DNA of 40,966 nt from an uncultured Flavobacteriales bacterium (GTDB taxonomy: Bacteria > Bacteroidota > Bacteroidia > Flavobacteriales > JBLHRE01): positions 1 through 40,966 of the forward strand of contig CAKZPI010000044.1 in the NCBI GenBank assembly GCA_937139155.1, given 5' to 3'. Within the stretch, counting starts at the first letter, position 1; every line of letters starts with the position of its first letter. The notes beneath the pieces are model-generated. The model saw only the letters and a list, made by a program, of their open reading frames with translations. It did no database searches and was not told the DNA's origin. Shown here in pieces: positions 1 to 9,952 of this stretch. A program made the translations under genes and the position numbers.

Positions 1-561
1 GGAGTAAGGAAAATTGCCGGAGCCTATATTTTAATGACCCGAAAAGGCCCCTTGTTCTTTGCGGATACCACGGTGAATCGGCATCCAGATACCCAAGATC
101 TAATTGACCTAACCCTCTTAACCGCCCGTGAGGTGCGAAAACTTGGTTATGTTCCAAGAATTGCTCTTTTGTCATACTCCAATTTCGGATCGGCCAATAA
201 TGAAGATACCCGGAAAATTTCTAAGGCCGTTGAGTATTTGCATGAACACCATCCAGACTTGATTGTAGATGGAGATATCCAAGCGAATTTCGCCCTGGAC
301 AAAAAGTTAAGAGATGAGGTTTTTCCATTCACCAAATTGCGGGATCAAAATGTAAATACCTTCATTTTCCCTAACCTAGACGCAGGAAACATCGCCTATA
401 AGATGGTTCAAGAATTAACCGATGCAGATGTAATCGGACCCATACTTTTAGGTTTGAAAAAATCGGTTCACGTACTGCCTTTAGGCTCTAAGGTGAATGA
501 AATTGTACAGTTGGTGACCTTGGCTGTTGCCGATGCTCAATTAAAATCTTCCAAATCATGA
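1..561 (+). CDS. maeB: NADP-dependent malic enzyme, C-terminal part (5' truncated by the window)
   Basis: The reading frame is open from base 1, so the gene starts before the window; 186 C-terminal residues are present. They match the phosphotransacetylase-like domain that follows the malic domain in long bacterial malic enzymes, with IAGAYILMTRK near the left edge, then LLSYSNFGSA and DGDIQANFAL. The family converts malate to pyruvate with NADP reduction; the PTA-like domain is regarded as regulatory and lacks proven acetyltransferase activity. The stop codon overlaps the ruvA start by 4 bases, so the two genes are probably co-transcribed. A stand-alone phosphate acetyltransferase is the alternative, but the malic enzyme-ruvA-sprA neighbourhood favours malic enzyme. 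The catalytic domain is not visible here. Confidence 0.85.
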   Translation, partial: GVRKIAGAYILMTRKGPLFFADTTVNRHPDTQDLIDLTLLTAREVRKLGYVPRIALLSYSNFGSANNEDTRKISKAVEYLHEHHPDLIVDGDIQANFALDKKLRDEVFPFTKLRDQNVNTFIFPNLDAGNIAYKMVQELTDADVIGPILLGLKKSVHVLPLGSKVNEIVQLVTLAVADAQLKSSKS

Positions 562-1148
562 TAGCATTTATTCACGGAGCCCTGGTATCAAAGCAGCCCA
601 CAGAGGTCTGGATAGACTGTGGTGGGGTTGGATATGCCCTGAGAATAAGCCTTTTTACCTATGGGAAAATCCCCGATAAGGGAAATATAAAGCTCTTTAC
701 ACACCTTCAAATCAGAGAAGATGCCCATACCCTGTACGGGTTTCACGGAATTCCTGAAAGGGACCTTTTCAGAAAACTAATATCCGTGAGCGGGGTGGGA
801 GCAAACACTGCTTTGGTTATCCTTTCAAGCATGGTTCCGGATGAAATTGTAGGGGTGATCCAGAACTCAGATGTTGACCGTTTGAAAATGGTGAAAGGCA
901 TTGGGGCCAAGACTGCAGAAAGAATTATTGTTGACTTAAAAGATAAGCTGGGAGATACACTTGTAAATGAGGGAGAAATGCCGAATTTTGCCGGCTCGTA
1001 CAATACGGTGAGAAATGAGGCGTTAACAGCTTTGGACGTGCTAGGTTTTAGCAGAAAATCATCCGAAAAAGTGGTTGCCAAAATAGTGCAAAGCCAACCT
1101 GAAATCTCCCTTGAAGATTTGGTGAAGGAGGCGATAAAGAAAATGTAA
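558..1148 (+). CDS. ruvA: Holliday junction branch migration protein RuvA
   Basis: The 196-residue product has the normal RuvA length and three-domain layout: an N-terminal OB-fold (about 1-63, beginning MIAFIHGALV), two helix-hairpin-helix motifs (GVGANTA at 79-85 and GIGAKTAERI at 114-123), and a C-terminal UBA-like domain (about 150-196) that contacts RuvB. RuvA tetramers bind four-way DNA junctions and load the RuvB motor during recombination repair. The ATG overlaps the malic enzyme stop by 4 bases and the stop lies 3 bases before sprA. No ruvB or ruvC is nearby, as is common in this phylum. All key motifs are intact. Confidence 0.97.
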   Translation: MIAFIHGALVSKQPTEVWIDCGGVGYALRISLFTYGKIPDKGNIKLFTHLQIREDAHTLYGFHGIPERDLFRKLISVSGVGANTALVILSSMVPDEIVGVIQNSDVDRLKMVKGIGAKTAERIIVDLKDKLGDTLVNEGEMPNFAGSYNTVRNEALTALDVLGFSRKSSEKVVAKIVQSQPEISLEDLVKEAIKKM

Positions 1149-1151
1149 GTC

Positions 1152-4100
1152 TTGAGTATTAAACAGCGAAAGCTCATGCAGAGTGGCGGGTTTTTCCTCT
1201 TCGCTCTGCTTTTGGTTTTTATAGCAGGCCTTAAAATGCCTTTCGGGAATACTCCCGGAGTTCTAGCTTGGTATATCCCGAATCCGCAGGATACAACCAA
1301 AGACACCAATGACCTGCCCTATGGAGATAATGGGCTTTTCCTAAACAATCCAAATAATTTTACCGAAGTTGTAGAGTACGATCCTGAAACGGGCGAGTAC
1401 GTAATAAAACGCAAGGTTGGTAACCTAATGATGGGCCTTCCTCAGTTCATGACGGCTGAAGAGTACCAAGATTACGTGTACAATAAAGAACTTCAAGAAT
1501 ACTGGAAGAATAAAGCCCAAACCGAACAAGCTCCCTCAGCAGACGGACCCGGGGGAATCATCCCTAAAATGCAGGTGGGGGGTGAAAATTTTGATCGAAT
1601 TTTTGGATCAAACGTGGTGCAAATTCGCCCCAACGGTTCGGCTACCCTTACTTTTTCTGGGGTCATTAACCGAAACAATAACCCCGCCCTTTCTGAACGA
1701 AATCAACGAACGGCGAATTTTCAATTTGATGAGGAAATTCGAATGAATGTGGTAGGGCAAATTGGAGAAAAACTAAAACTCCAAACCAATTATGATACCA
1801 AGGCTCAGTTTGATTTCCAAAATCAAATGAAGCTTGAATACACTGGTTTTGAAGATGAAATTATCAAGAAAATTGAACTGGGTAATGTAAGTCTTCCCCT
1901 TACCGGAACCTTGATTACCGGGGCCCAAAGCCTTTTCGGAATCAAAACCCAGCTGCAGTTTGGAAGGGCTACCATTACTTCGGTTTACTCTGAGCAAAAA
2001 TCAGAATCAAAGGTGATTGAAGTAGAAGGAGGTGCTAAAACCAATGATTTTGAGATTCAAGCCGATCAATACGAAGCCAATAGACATTATTTTCTAGGTC
2101 AGTATTTTCGGGATGCCTATGATCAGGCCCTGAGCAACCTACCGGTAATCAACTCGGCCGTGAACATTACCCGGGTTGAGGTATGGGTGACCAACCGAAA
2201 CAATGTTACTGAGAATACTCGGAACATTGTGGGTTTCATGGATTTAGGAGAAGGGCAAGGGAATGTTTACAATACCAATGAGGTAAACAACGTCGGAAAC
2301 GGGGTTCCTGATAATACCATCAATAGTCTGAATCCACCTCAGTTTACCACCCAATACCCTGGAATTCGAGATTTAAACACCTTAAACTCAGCCCTGGCGG
2401 GAACTTCCTTCGATCAGTCTATTGACTATGAAAAGATTGAAAATGCCCGCATGCTTACTTCTTCTGAGTACACGGTGAATGAACGCCTTGGTTTTATCTC
2501 TTTGAACCAGTCTTTGAACAATGATGAGGTCTTGGGGGTAGCCTTTCAGTACACCGCAAACGGGAAAACATATCAAGTGGGTGAATTTTCAACCGATGGA
2601 ATTGAAGCCCCCGATGTTTTAATGGTGAAACTGCTTAAAAGTACCATTACCAATGTCAAGCTGCCTATGTGGGACTTGATGATGAAAAACGTGTATAGCA
2701 TTGGAGCCTTTCAAGTGAATAGAGATGAGTTTAGGCTTGATGTGCTTTACGCGAACGATAATACCGGAGCGCCGATTAACTACCTACCAGAGGGACCACC
2801 TAACGTTAAAAATGTTGTCCTTCTCAAACTTCTAAACCTTGACAATCTAAACACCAACAACGACCCTCAACCCGATGGGGTTTTTGACTTTTTGGCATCT
2901 CCGGTCATTACCATTAACGCCCAAAATGGACGAGTCTATTTCCCGGTCGTAGAACCCTTTGGCTCGCATTTGCGAGAGCAATTTGGAAGCGATCAAGACA
3001 ATGCAGATAAATATGTTTACGATGCTCTCTATGATTCCACCCGGGCAGCAGCACAGCAAATAGCCGATAAGAATAAATTTTTCCTGAGCGGAACCTATAA
3101 ATCGGCTTCAGGGTCGGAAATACGACTGAATGCCATTAACATTCCTCCAGGGTCGGTTACTGTAACTGCTGGTGGACAAAAGCTTATTGAAAACACACAT
3201 TATACCGTTGACTATACCTTGGGTACGGTTCGGATTATTGATGAGGGATTGTTGAATTCAGGACAAAAAATTTCCGTTCAACTAGAATCAAACACCCTTT
3301 TCAACCTTCAAACCCGAAGGTTTATGGGGACCCATATTGACTATAAAATCAACCGGGATTTTGTGGTGGGAGCCTCCATCTTGAATCTTTCTGAGCGCCC
3401 CTTAACCCAAAAAATTAATATTGGAGATGAGCCCATCAACAATACCATTTGGGGGCTGAATGGAAATTACTCAACGGAATCTAGGTTTCTCACCTCTTTG
3501 GTTGATTACATCCCATTGATTGAAACCAAAGAAAAGTCGAATGTAACCTTGAGTGGTGAGTTTGCTCAAATTATTCCGGGGCATCCAGATGCCATTGAAG
3601 TTGACAATGAAAGCACATCTTATATAGATGACTTTGAAGGAGCCGAATCCTCCATTACCCTAAAGGCTGTTCAGTCTTGGGTTATTGCCTCAACTCCTGC
3701 GGGTCAGCCAAACCTATTCCCTGAATCTGCTACCTTGAATGATTTGGCCTATGGGTTTAACCGGGCACGTTTGGCTTGGTATACCATAGATCAGTTGTTT
3801 TGGCAGAATACCTCCATTACCCCTGATCATATTGCAGATGATGAGGCCCAGCAAGCTTCACACCCTGTACGTGAGGTTTTGCAAACCGAATTATTCCCCG
3901 AAAGGGCCATTCAACCAGGGTTTACACCAAGGCTTCCTACCTTAGATTTGGCCTATTATCCAAGTGAACGGGGCCCGTATAATTTTGACGTAGAAGGTGA
4001 ACCAGGCATTTCTTCCGGGATTGATCAAGATGGAAATTTGAAGGATCCGGAAACTAGATGGGCTGGGGTAATGCGAAGAATTCAAACCAACGACTTTGAG

Positions 4101-7100
4101 GCGGCCAATGTTGAGTTTATTGAATTCTGGATGTTGGATCCATTCATTGACGACCCCAACCATGACGGAGGAGACCTTTATTTTAACCTTGGAAATGTTT
4201 CGGAAGACATTCTAAAAGATAGCCGTAAGTCTTTTGAGAACGGTTTGCCTACCTCACCCGATGGGACCTTAGTGGATACGACCATTTGGGGAAGGGTTCC
4301 CTCGGTTCAGTCATTGGTAAATGCCTTTGATAATGACCCTGCAACACGGGTATTTCAAGATGTAGGCCTTGATGGGCTATCGGATGCCGGAGAGCGAAAT
4401 TTTGCTCCGTACAAGCAGATTGACCCAACCAATGATGAGACCTATTTAGATCGAATTGCCAATTTATACAATACAAATTCAGGGGCTTACCAAAAGGCAA
4501 ACCAAGATCCGGCAGCGGATAATTTCCATTATTATAGAGGGGATGATTACGATGCGGCAGAATTAAGCATTCTAGAAAGGTATAAGCTTTACAATGGCCT
4601 GGAGGGCAATTCACCAACGGCTGATCAGTCTCCTGACGGAATTCCGAATGCCCAAAACTCTCCTCTTCCCAACGTTGAAGACATCAATCAAGACCAAACT
4701 CTGTCTGAAACTGAAGCTTATTACCAGTACAAGGTTAGCTTGCGTCCGGAAGACTTCGAGGTGGGTAGCAATTACATCATTGATAAAATTGTAACCCCGG
4801 TTCAAGACAATCCTAAGGATGCCGTTTGGTATCAGTTTAGAATTCCAATACGGCAGCCAGACCAGGTAATTGGTAATATTTCAGACTTCCGTTCCATTCG
4901 TTTCATTCGGATGTTTTTAAAAGACTTTGATCAGGAGGTTGTATGTAGATTCGCCACCTTAGATTTGATTCGGGGGGATTGGCGGAAATACAATTTCAGC
5001 CTTAAGGAAAACCAGGAGGTAATCATTGAAGAGCCCAACGATCAAACGGAATTCAACATTTCAACGGTAAACTTAGAAGAGAATTCAAAAAGGACCCCCA
5101 TTAACTATGTTTTGCCACCGGGCATTGAAAGGGAAGTTCTTTTTGGAGCAACCTCACTTCAATCGCAGAACGAGCAATCCATGGTTCTTGAAGTTTGCAA
5201 CCTTGAAGATGGCGATGCCCGAGCTGCGTTCAAGAATGTGAACATGGACATGCGAACCTACAAGCGGATCAAAATGTTTGTGCATGCTGAGTCTGTTGTA
5301 AACGGTGAGCTTCAGAATGGAGATGTGGCCATTTTCATGCGAATAGGATCTGATTTTTCAAACAATTATTACCAGTATGAAAAACCCTTAAACGTTACCC
5401 CCTGGGGAGCCACGGATGAGGCCTCCATTTGGCCCGAGTCAAACGAGGTTGACTTTGCCATGACCGATCTTCAAACGGCTAAGCAATTGAGGAATCAGGC
5501 CTTGAGGGATAACCCGAATTTAACCGCTTCCGACCCCTTCACTGCCACCATCAACGGGGCAAAAATCACGGTGGTCGGGTCTCCAAACGTATCCAATATC
5601 CGAACGGTTTTACTGGGGGTTAGAAACCCTTCCAGAAAGCCGGGCACCAATGATGATGGTTTTCCAAAATGTGCTGAAGTTTGGGTAAATGAGTTGAGGT
5701 TAACAGAATTTGACGAAAGAGGAGGATATGCTGCTACGGCAAGAGCCACAGCAACCTTGGCTGATTTTGCTCGGGTAACCTTGGCGGGAAGCATGAGTAC
5801 CGTAGGCTTTGGAAGCATTGAGAAAAGTGTGACCGAAAGGAATAAGGAAGATTCAAAACAGTATTCAGCCAGCGCCAATGTAGAGTTGGGGAAATTCTTT
5901 CCAGAAAAAATGGGAGTGAAAATCCCCATGTATGTTTCCGTTTCTGAGCAAGTACAAGATCCGCAATTCAATCCGCTTGATCCTGACATTCCGCTCGATG
6001 CTGCACTTGACGCTCAACCCCCTGACCAGCGCGACTCTTTGAAACGGATCGTTCAGGATTATACCAAACAGAAGAGTTTCAACCTCACCAATGTTCGGAA
6101 AGAGAAAACGGATCCTGGAAAAAGCAAGGTGTATGATGTTGAGAATTTATCTGCTTCCTACGCCTTTACAGAGCGGTACCATCGGGATATTAATACAGAG
6201 TCGCATTTAACGCAAACATATAGGGCCAGTTTATCCTATAATTTTAATACAAGTCCGAAAAACATCCGCCCCTTATACAATATTGACTTCCTGCGAAAGC
6301 GTAAATACCTAAGGTTGATTCGGGATTTTAATTTCTATTATCAGCCCTCAAGAATATCGGTTAGAACGGATGTGGATAGGTATTATAGCGCTCAGCAGTT
6401 GAGAAATACGGGTAATGCCAATTTGATCATCGATCCGAACTTTAATAAGAGCTTCAATTGGAACCGGGTGTATGATATTAAATATGACCTCACCCGAACC
6501 CTGAAATTTGATTTTTCAGCCAATGGAAATGCACGGGTAGATGAACCAGAGGGACCCTTAGATTCTCGTGCGAAAAAAGATTCTTTATGGGATAATTTCT
6601 GGAATTTTGGAAGACCGGTCACTTACAACCATACGGCAACCCTAGCCTGGAATACACCCTTGAATAAAATACCTGGGCTTGACTTTATGTCTTTGAATGT
6701 TCGGTATTCGGGTTCTTATAATTGGAATGCGGCATCTCTGGCGGCATTGAGTTTTGGAAACAACATCCAAAACAACAACAATAGGCAGCTCAATGGTCAA
6801 ATGAACATGACCAGTCTTTACAATAAGATCCCCTACTTCAGGAACCTAAATAAACCCCAACGCCCCAACCGATCGAGGCCCAGGCCCGGGGGAGGAGGAG
6901 AAGGGCGAAATCAAGACACAGAATCTCCCGATCAAGGAAGCGCTGAAGACTTTGACATGGTTAAGAGTTTGGCCAAAATGGTTACCAGTTTGAAGAATGT
7001 TTCCGTTCAATATTCTGAAACAAGGGGTACCATGATACCTGGGTTTTTACCCAACGATCCGAATTCTCCTACAGGTAGTATAATCCTTGGTGCTGAAAAA

Positions 7101-8357
7101 TTCGGAACCCCAGGAATGGCGCCCGACCTAGGATTCCTTTTCGGACAGCAGCGAGAGGATATTGGTCCGTACGCGGCCAGAAACGGCTGGCTTAGTATGG
7201 ACACCCTTTTGAATCAGCAAATTTCAAGAACCTATTCAGAAAATCTAAACCTTCGGGCCACGGTAGAACCCTTCCGTAATTTCCGCCTTGAGCTCACAGG
7301 AACAAAAACCTATTCAGAAAACAATTCAGAGTTTTTCGACTTTAGTCCGAACGGGGATTATATACCTCAGTCGCCTACGCAAAGGGGTAATTTCACCATG
7401 TCGTTTGCCACGTGGCGCACGGCTTTTACGCCGGATGGGAAAGACAACGAATCGCCCGTATTTGAGCAATTCAAGAACAATCGATTTGTAATTGCTCAGC
7501 GCTTGGCTAGTCAGCACCCAAGTCAGGTGGTTATAGATCCGGTTACTGGGTACCCAGAAGGCTTTGGCCCGAATTCTCAGGATGTTTTAATTCCAGCCTT
7601 TTTGGCGGCTTACCAAGACAAGAATGCCTCCAATTATAATTTGAGTCCGTTTAGAGACTTACCCATCCCGAATTGGCGGGTTAGCTTTGATGGCTTGAAT
7701 CAAATTGATTTTTTCAAAGAAAAATTCAGAACCATTTCCTTGAGCCATGCTTACCGAGGCTCGTACAATATCAATTCTTTTCAGACCAATTTAGATTTCG
7801 TTGGCGGACCCCAGGGTTTCCCAACAACTACCGATGCTAGTGGGAATTACATTGCTGAGAATCAAATCAACCAGATCTCTGTAAGTGAGCAATTTTCGCC
7901 TTTGATTCGGGTTGACATGACCATGCATAATTCCATTCAAGCCAATATTGAATTGAAAAGAGATCGGTCATTATCAATGAGTTTGACCAATGGTCAGCTT
8001 ACCGAAAGCAGGGGTAGAGAGTATGTGATTGGAGGAGGATATAGGATTAAAGATTTCACCATTATTGTTAATTCAGGTGGCCGGAGGAAGAAATACACCT
8101 CTGACTTGAACTTGAAGGCGGATGTCACCTTGAGAGATAATGTGATCATTTCAAGAAGGCTTGAGCAAGATGAGAACATTGTGACATCAGGAAACACCAA
8201 CATCAAGATATCCACCTATGCAGATTACGTAATTAATCAACGGTTTAATGTGCGGGTTTTCTATGAGCGAAATGTGAGTGAGCCAGCCATATCCTCCTCA
8301 TTTAAAACATCTAATACAAATATTGGGGTTCGAATTCAATTTACCCTTGCGGGTTAA
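1152..8357 (+). CDS. sprA: T9SS outer-membrane translocon / gliding motility protein SprA
   Basis: This 2401-residue protein matches SprA in length and in many SprA-like segments, for example GSATLTFSGVINRN near residue 160 and SYIDDFEGAESSITLK near 825. SprA (Sov in Porphyromonas) is the giant outer-membrane barrel through which type IX secretion passengers leave the periplasm; it is needed for gliding. The N-terminus carries a hydrophobic export signal (about residues 13-27, FFLFALLLVFIAG). A low-complexity Pro/Arg/Gly-rich stretch lies near residues 1900-1925. The chosen start is TTG, 3 bases after the ruvA stop; the first in-frame ATG is residue 9, which would leave a very short n-region before the signal. 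The gene is followed by gcvH, as in other flavobacteria. Confidence 0.97.
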   Translation: MSIKQRKLMQSGGFFLFALLLVFIAGLKMPFGNTPGVLAWYIPNPQDTTKDTNDLPYGDNGLFLNNPNNFTEVVEYDPETGEYVIKRKVGNLMMGLPQFMTAEEYQDYVYNKELQEYWKNKAQTEQAPSADGPGGIIPKMQVGGENFDRIFGSNVVQIRPNGSATLTFSGVINRNNNPALSERNQRTANFQFDEEIRMNVVGQIGEKLKLQTNYDTKAQFDFQNQMKLEYTGFEDEIIKKIELGNVSLPLTGTLITGAQSLFGIKTQLQFGRATITSVYSEQKSESKVIEVEGGAKTNDFEIQADQYEANRHYFLGQYFRDAYDQALSNLPVINSAVNITRVEVWVTNRNNVTENTRNIVGFMDLGEGQGNVYNTNEVNNVGNGVPDNTINSLNPPQFTTQYPGIRDLNTLNSALAGTSFDQSIDYEKIENARMLTSSEYTVNERLGFISLNQSLNNDEVLGVAFQYTANGKTYQVGEFSTDGIEAPDVLMVKLLKSTITNVKLPMWDLMMKNVYSIGAFQVNRDEFRLDVLYANDNTGAPINYLPEGPPNVKNVVLLKLLNLDNLNTNNDPQPDGVFDFLASPVITINAQNGRVYFPVVEPFGSHLREQFGSDQDNADKYVYDALYDSTRAAAQQIADKNKFFLSGTYKSASGSEIRLNAINIPPGSVTVTAGGQKLIENTHYTVDYTLGTVRIIDEGLLNSGQKISVQLESNTLFNLQTRRFMGTHIDYKINRDFVVGASILNLSERPLTQKINIGDEPINNTIWGLNGNYSTESRFLTSLVDYIPLIETKEKSNVTLSGEFAQIIPGHPDAIEVDNESTSYIDDFEGAESSITLKAVQSWVIASTPAGQPNLFPESATLNDLAYGFNRARLAWYTIDQLFWQNTSITPDHIADDEAQQASHPVREVLQTELFPERAIQPGFTPRLPTLDLAYYPSERGPYNFDVEGEPGISSGIDQDGNLKDPETRWAGVMRRIQTNDFEAANVEFIEFWMLDPFIDDPNHDGGDLYFNLGNVSEDILKDSRKSFENGLPTSPDGTLVDTTIWGRVPSVQSLVNAFDNDPATRVFQDVGLDGLSDAGERNFAPYKQIDPTNDETYLDRIANLYNTNSGAYQKANQDPAADNFHYYRGDDYDAAELSILERYKLYNGLEGNSPTADQSPDGIPNAQNSPLPNVEDINQDQTLSETEAYYQYKVSLRPEDFEVGSNYIIDKIVTPVQDNPKDAVWYQFRIPIRQPDQVIGNISDFRSIRFIRMFLKDFDQEVVCRFATLDLIRGDWRKYNFSLKENQEVIIEEPNDQTEFNISTVNLEENSKRTPINYVLPPGIEREVLFGATSLQSQNEQSMVLEVCNLEDGDARAAFKNVNMDMRTYKRIKMFVHAESVVNGELQNGDVAIFMRIGSDFSNNYYQYEKPLNVTPWGATDEASIWPESNEVDFAMTDLQTAKQLRNQALRDNPNLTASDPFTATINGAKITVVGSPNVSNIRTVLLGVRNPSRKPGTNDDGFPKCAEVWVNELRLTEFDERGGYAATARATATLADFARVTLAGSMSTVGFGSIEKSVTERNKEDSKQYSASANVELGKFFPEKMGVKIPMYVSVSEQVQDPQFNPLDPDIPLDAALDAQPPDQRDSLKRIVQDYTKQKSFNLTNVRKEKTDPGKSKVYDVENLSASYAFTERYHRDINTESHLTQTYRASLSYNFNTSPKNIRPLYNIDFLRKRKYLRLIRDFNFYYQPSRISVRTDVDRYYSAQQLRNTGNANLIIDPNFNKSFNWNRVYDIKYDLTRTLKFDFSANGNARVDEPEGPLDSRAKKDSLWDNFWNFGRPVTYNHTATLAWNTPLNKIPGLDFMSLNVRYSGSYNWNAASLAALSFGNNIQNNNNRQLNGQMNMTSLYNKIPYFRNLNKPQRPNRSRPRPGGGGEGRNQDTESPDQGSAEDFDMVKSLAKMVTSLKNVSVQYSETRGTMIPGFLPNDPNSPTGSIILGAEKFGTPGMAPDLGFLFGQQREDIGPYAARNGWLSMDTLLNQQISRTYSENLNLRATVEPFRNFRLELTGTKTYSENNSEFFDFSPNGDYIPQSPTQRGNFTMSFATWRTAFTPDGKDNESPVFEQFKNNRFVIAQRLASQHPSQVVIDPVTGYPEGFGPNSQDVLIPAFLAAYQDKNASNYNLSPFRDLPIPNWRVSFDGLNQIDFFKEKFRTISLSHAYRGSYNINSFQTNLDFVGGPQGFPTTTDASGNYIAENQINQISVSEQFSPLIRVDMTMHNSIQANIELKRDRSLSMSLTNGQLTESRGREYVIGGGYRIKDFTIIVNSGGRRKKYTSDLNLKADVTLRDNVIISRRLEQDENIVTSGNTNIKISTYADYVINQRFNVRVFYERNVSEPAISSSFKTSNTNIGVRIQFTLAG

Positions 8358-8378
8358 ACATTGGTTTGAAAAATACCT

Positions 8379-8386
8379 ATACTTGC
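8379..8386 (+). promoter_or_regulatory. Candidate -7 box for gcvH
   Basis: TATACTTG differs by one base from the Bacteroidota -7 element TAnnTTTG. It sits 13 bases before the gcvH start, in the only gap between sprA and gcvH. No well-spaced TTG (-33) is seen, so this is a weak call; gcvH may simply be read through from sprA. Confidence 0.35.
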
Positions 8387-8399
8387 GAAAAATTTTCCC

Positions 8400-8780
8400 A
8401 TGAATATTCCAGCAGATCTTAAGTATACCAAAGACCATGAATGGGTTAAGGTAGATGGCGATATGGCCATTATTGGAGTTACCGATTTCGCCCAGTCAGA
8501 ATTGGGTGATATTGTTTACGTAGAAATTGAAACGGAAGGCGAGGACCTAGATGCCGAGGAAGTATTCGGTTCTGTAGAAGCCGTGAAAACCGTTTCTGAC
8601 CTTTTTATGCCTGTTTCAGGAAGCATTGAAGAGGTGAATGAAGGCCTTGAAGACAACCCTGATCTTGTGAACTCTGACCCTTACGGGGAAGGTTGGATGA
8701 TTAAGGTTAAACTATCGGATATGTCTGAGATTGAAAATCTCATGGACGCTGAGGCCTATAAGGCTGAGATTGGTGGGTAG
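8400..8780 (+). CDS. gcvH: Glycine cleavage system H protein
   Basis: This 126-residue lipoyl carrier moves the aminomethyl group between the P, T and L proteins of the glycine cleavage complex in the cytoplasm. The sequence has the expected start (MNIPADLKYTKDHEW) and the lipoylation motif GSVEAVKTVSDL, with the modified lysine at K63. The length is typical for GcvH. The P, T and L partners are not in the window. Position directly after sprA is a conserved arrangement in flavobacteria; the functional reason is unknown. Confidence 0.97.
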   Translation: MNIPADLKYTKDHEWVKVDGDMAIIGVTDFAQSELGDIVYVEIETEGEDLDAEEVFGSVEAVKTVSDLFMPVSGSIEEVNEGLEDNPDLVNSDPYGEGWMIKVKLSDMSEIENLMDAEAYKAEIGG

Positions 8781-9162
8781 ATGGCATTACATTCGAACCT
8801 TTGGTCCTAGTTTGGCTTGGGCTTTGTTCATTATGCTAGGAAGCCTATTGCCCTCAAGCAGATTGCCCCAAGGTGCAAGTTTGCCCGATAAGGTGATTCA
8901 CTTCGCCATTTATTTTGTCTTGGCATTTTTCCTGACCTTCGGACTGGCCAAGCAAACTCGTTGGCCAAGAATACGACGAAATGCCCCTTATGTGGCCTTT
9001 GGGGTATGCTTGGTTTACGGAAGCATTTTAGAAATTATTCAAGGCACCCTCATTCCTAGCAGAGCCTTTGAATGGCTTGACTTTCTGGCCAATGCAGGAG
9101 GTGCCGCCGTGGTGATTCCAATTTTTTGGATGATTTGTGGCAACGTTTTTGATAAAAAATAA
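8773..9162 (+). CDS. VanZ-like membrane protein
   Basis: The product is a small integral membrane protein with about four hydrophobic segments (around SLAWALFIMLGSLLP, VIHFAIYFVLAFFLTF, YVAFGVCLVYGSILEII and GGAAVVIPIFWMI). The pattern DKVIHFAIYFVLA followed by EIIQGTLIPSRAFEWLDFLANAGGA is typical of the VanZ-like family, whose biochemical role is unclear apart from teicoplanin resistance in enterococci. The start is uncertain: GTG at 8773 gives 129 residues with an 8-base overlap with gcvH; TTG codons at 8770 and 8731 are alternatives, and the longer form would add a poorly hydrophobic N-terminus lying inside gcvH. The ATG just after the gcvH stop is in another frame. Confidence 0.85.
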   Translation: MGRWHYIRTFGPSLAWALFIMLGSLLPSSRLPQGASLPDKVIHFAIYFVLAFFLTFGLAKQTRWPRIRRNAPYVAFGVCLVYGSILEIIQGTLIPSRAFEWLDFLANAGGAAVVIPIFWMICGNVFDKK

Positions 9163-9164
9163 CA

Positions 9165-9186
9165 TAGGAAGAGGAAGTCGTTCCTA
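9165..9186. repeat. Inverted repeat TAGGAA-N10-TTCCTA
   Basis: Six-base perfect arms lie 3 bases after the VanZ-like stop and 37 bases before the first tonB gene. No U-run follows on either strand, so it is not a classic intrinsic terminator. It could be a weak terminator, an RNA processing hairpin or a protein site; the sequence does not decide. Confidence 0.4.
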
Positions 9187-9222
9187 ATAGAATTTGTAAT
9201 TTTAGCCTGAAATTTAATCCAA

Positions 9223-9927
9223 ATGGAAAGCAAGAAAAATCCGAAAGCGAACCTCGAGAAAAAGAGGGGTACCTTTTTACTAGGAGGCTTGCTAATTGCC
9301 TTACTTATTATGGTAGTGGCCTTTAGCTGGAGAACCTATGAAAAGGAAGCGGGTGACTTGGGTACCCTTGACTTGGTGCTTGATGATGAAATGATTCCCG
9401 TAACTGAGCGTCAACAAAAGCCCCCACCACCTCCACCACCTCCACCAGACATTATTGAGGTTGTAGAAGATGAGGTTGAGATTGAAGAAGAATTGGAGAT
9501 TGAAGAAACCGAAACCGATGAAGACGAAATCGTAATCATTGAGGAGGAGGAAGAATCAGATGAGATTTTCAATTTCGCAGTTGTAGAAAACAAACCCATT
9601 TTTCCTGGCTGTGAAGACGCCGGAAGCAAGGATGAGCAATACATCTGTTTCCAACAGAAAATTGGACAACACATTCGTAATAATTTCCAGTATCCTGCCA
9701 TGGCAAAAGAGCTTGGTATTCAAGGAAAGGTTTACGTGAGCTTTGTGATTGGTAAAAATGGTGAGATCAAAGACATCCAAATTGCAAGGGGTAGAGATAA
9801 AGACCTTGATGCGGAAGCTGTTCGAATCATTAAGAAACTACCTAGAATGAAGCCAGCCGAACAAAGAGGGAAGGCGGTTCCTGTAGCGTATACGGTACCC
9901 ATTAACTTCAAACTGGCTACTCAATAA
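9223..9927 (+). CDS. TonB family energy transducer with acidic linker
   Basis: This 234-residue protein has the TonB layout: a short cytoplasmic N-terminus, one transmembrane anchor (about 17-36), a run of nine prolines (67-75), a strongly acidic periplasmic linker (about 78-114, mostly Glu/Asp), and a C-terminal TonB domain (about 145-232) with YPAMAKELGIQGKVYVSF and the closing VPINFKL. TonB proteins couple the ExbB/ExbD proton-driven motor to outer-membrane transporters. Cys130 and Cys142 before the domain may form a disulfide. No exbB or exbD is adjacent. A terminator follows, and a related tonB gene lies 98 bases downstream. Confidence 0.93.
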   Translation: MESKKNPKANLEKKRGTFLLGGLLIALLIMVVAFSWRTYEKEAGDLGTLDLVLDDEMIPVTERQQKPPPPPPPPPDIIEVVEDEVEIEEELEIEETETDEDEIVIIEEEEESDEIFNFAVVENKPIFPGCEDAGSKDEQYICFQQKIGQHIRNNFQYPAMAKELGIQGKVYVSFVIGKNGEIKDIQIARGRDKDLDAEAVRIIKKLPRMKPAEQRGKAVPVAYTVPINFKLATQ

Positions 9928-9952
9928 GTCTATTGACTTGAAAAAATTAAAG

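Noticed and set aside
743..1309. 188-codon frame on the minus strand
   Set aside because: It lies wholly opposite ruvA and the sprA start, both strong genes, and its product resembles no family.
5495..5989. 164-codon frame on the minus strand within sprA
   Set aside because: It is a shadow of sprA; the other frames inside sprA on both strands are likewise unsupported.
9411..9701. Minus-strand frame with a Ser-rich and poly-Gly product
   Set aside because: It is the antisense reading of the acidic and proline-rich linker of the first TonB.
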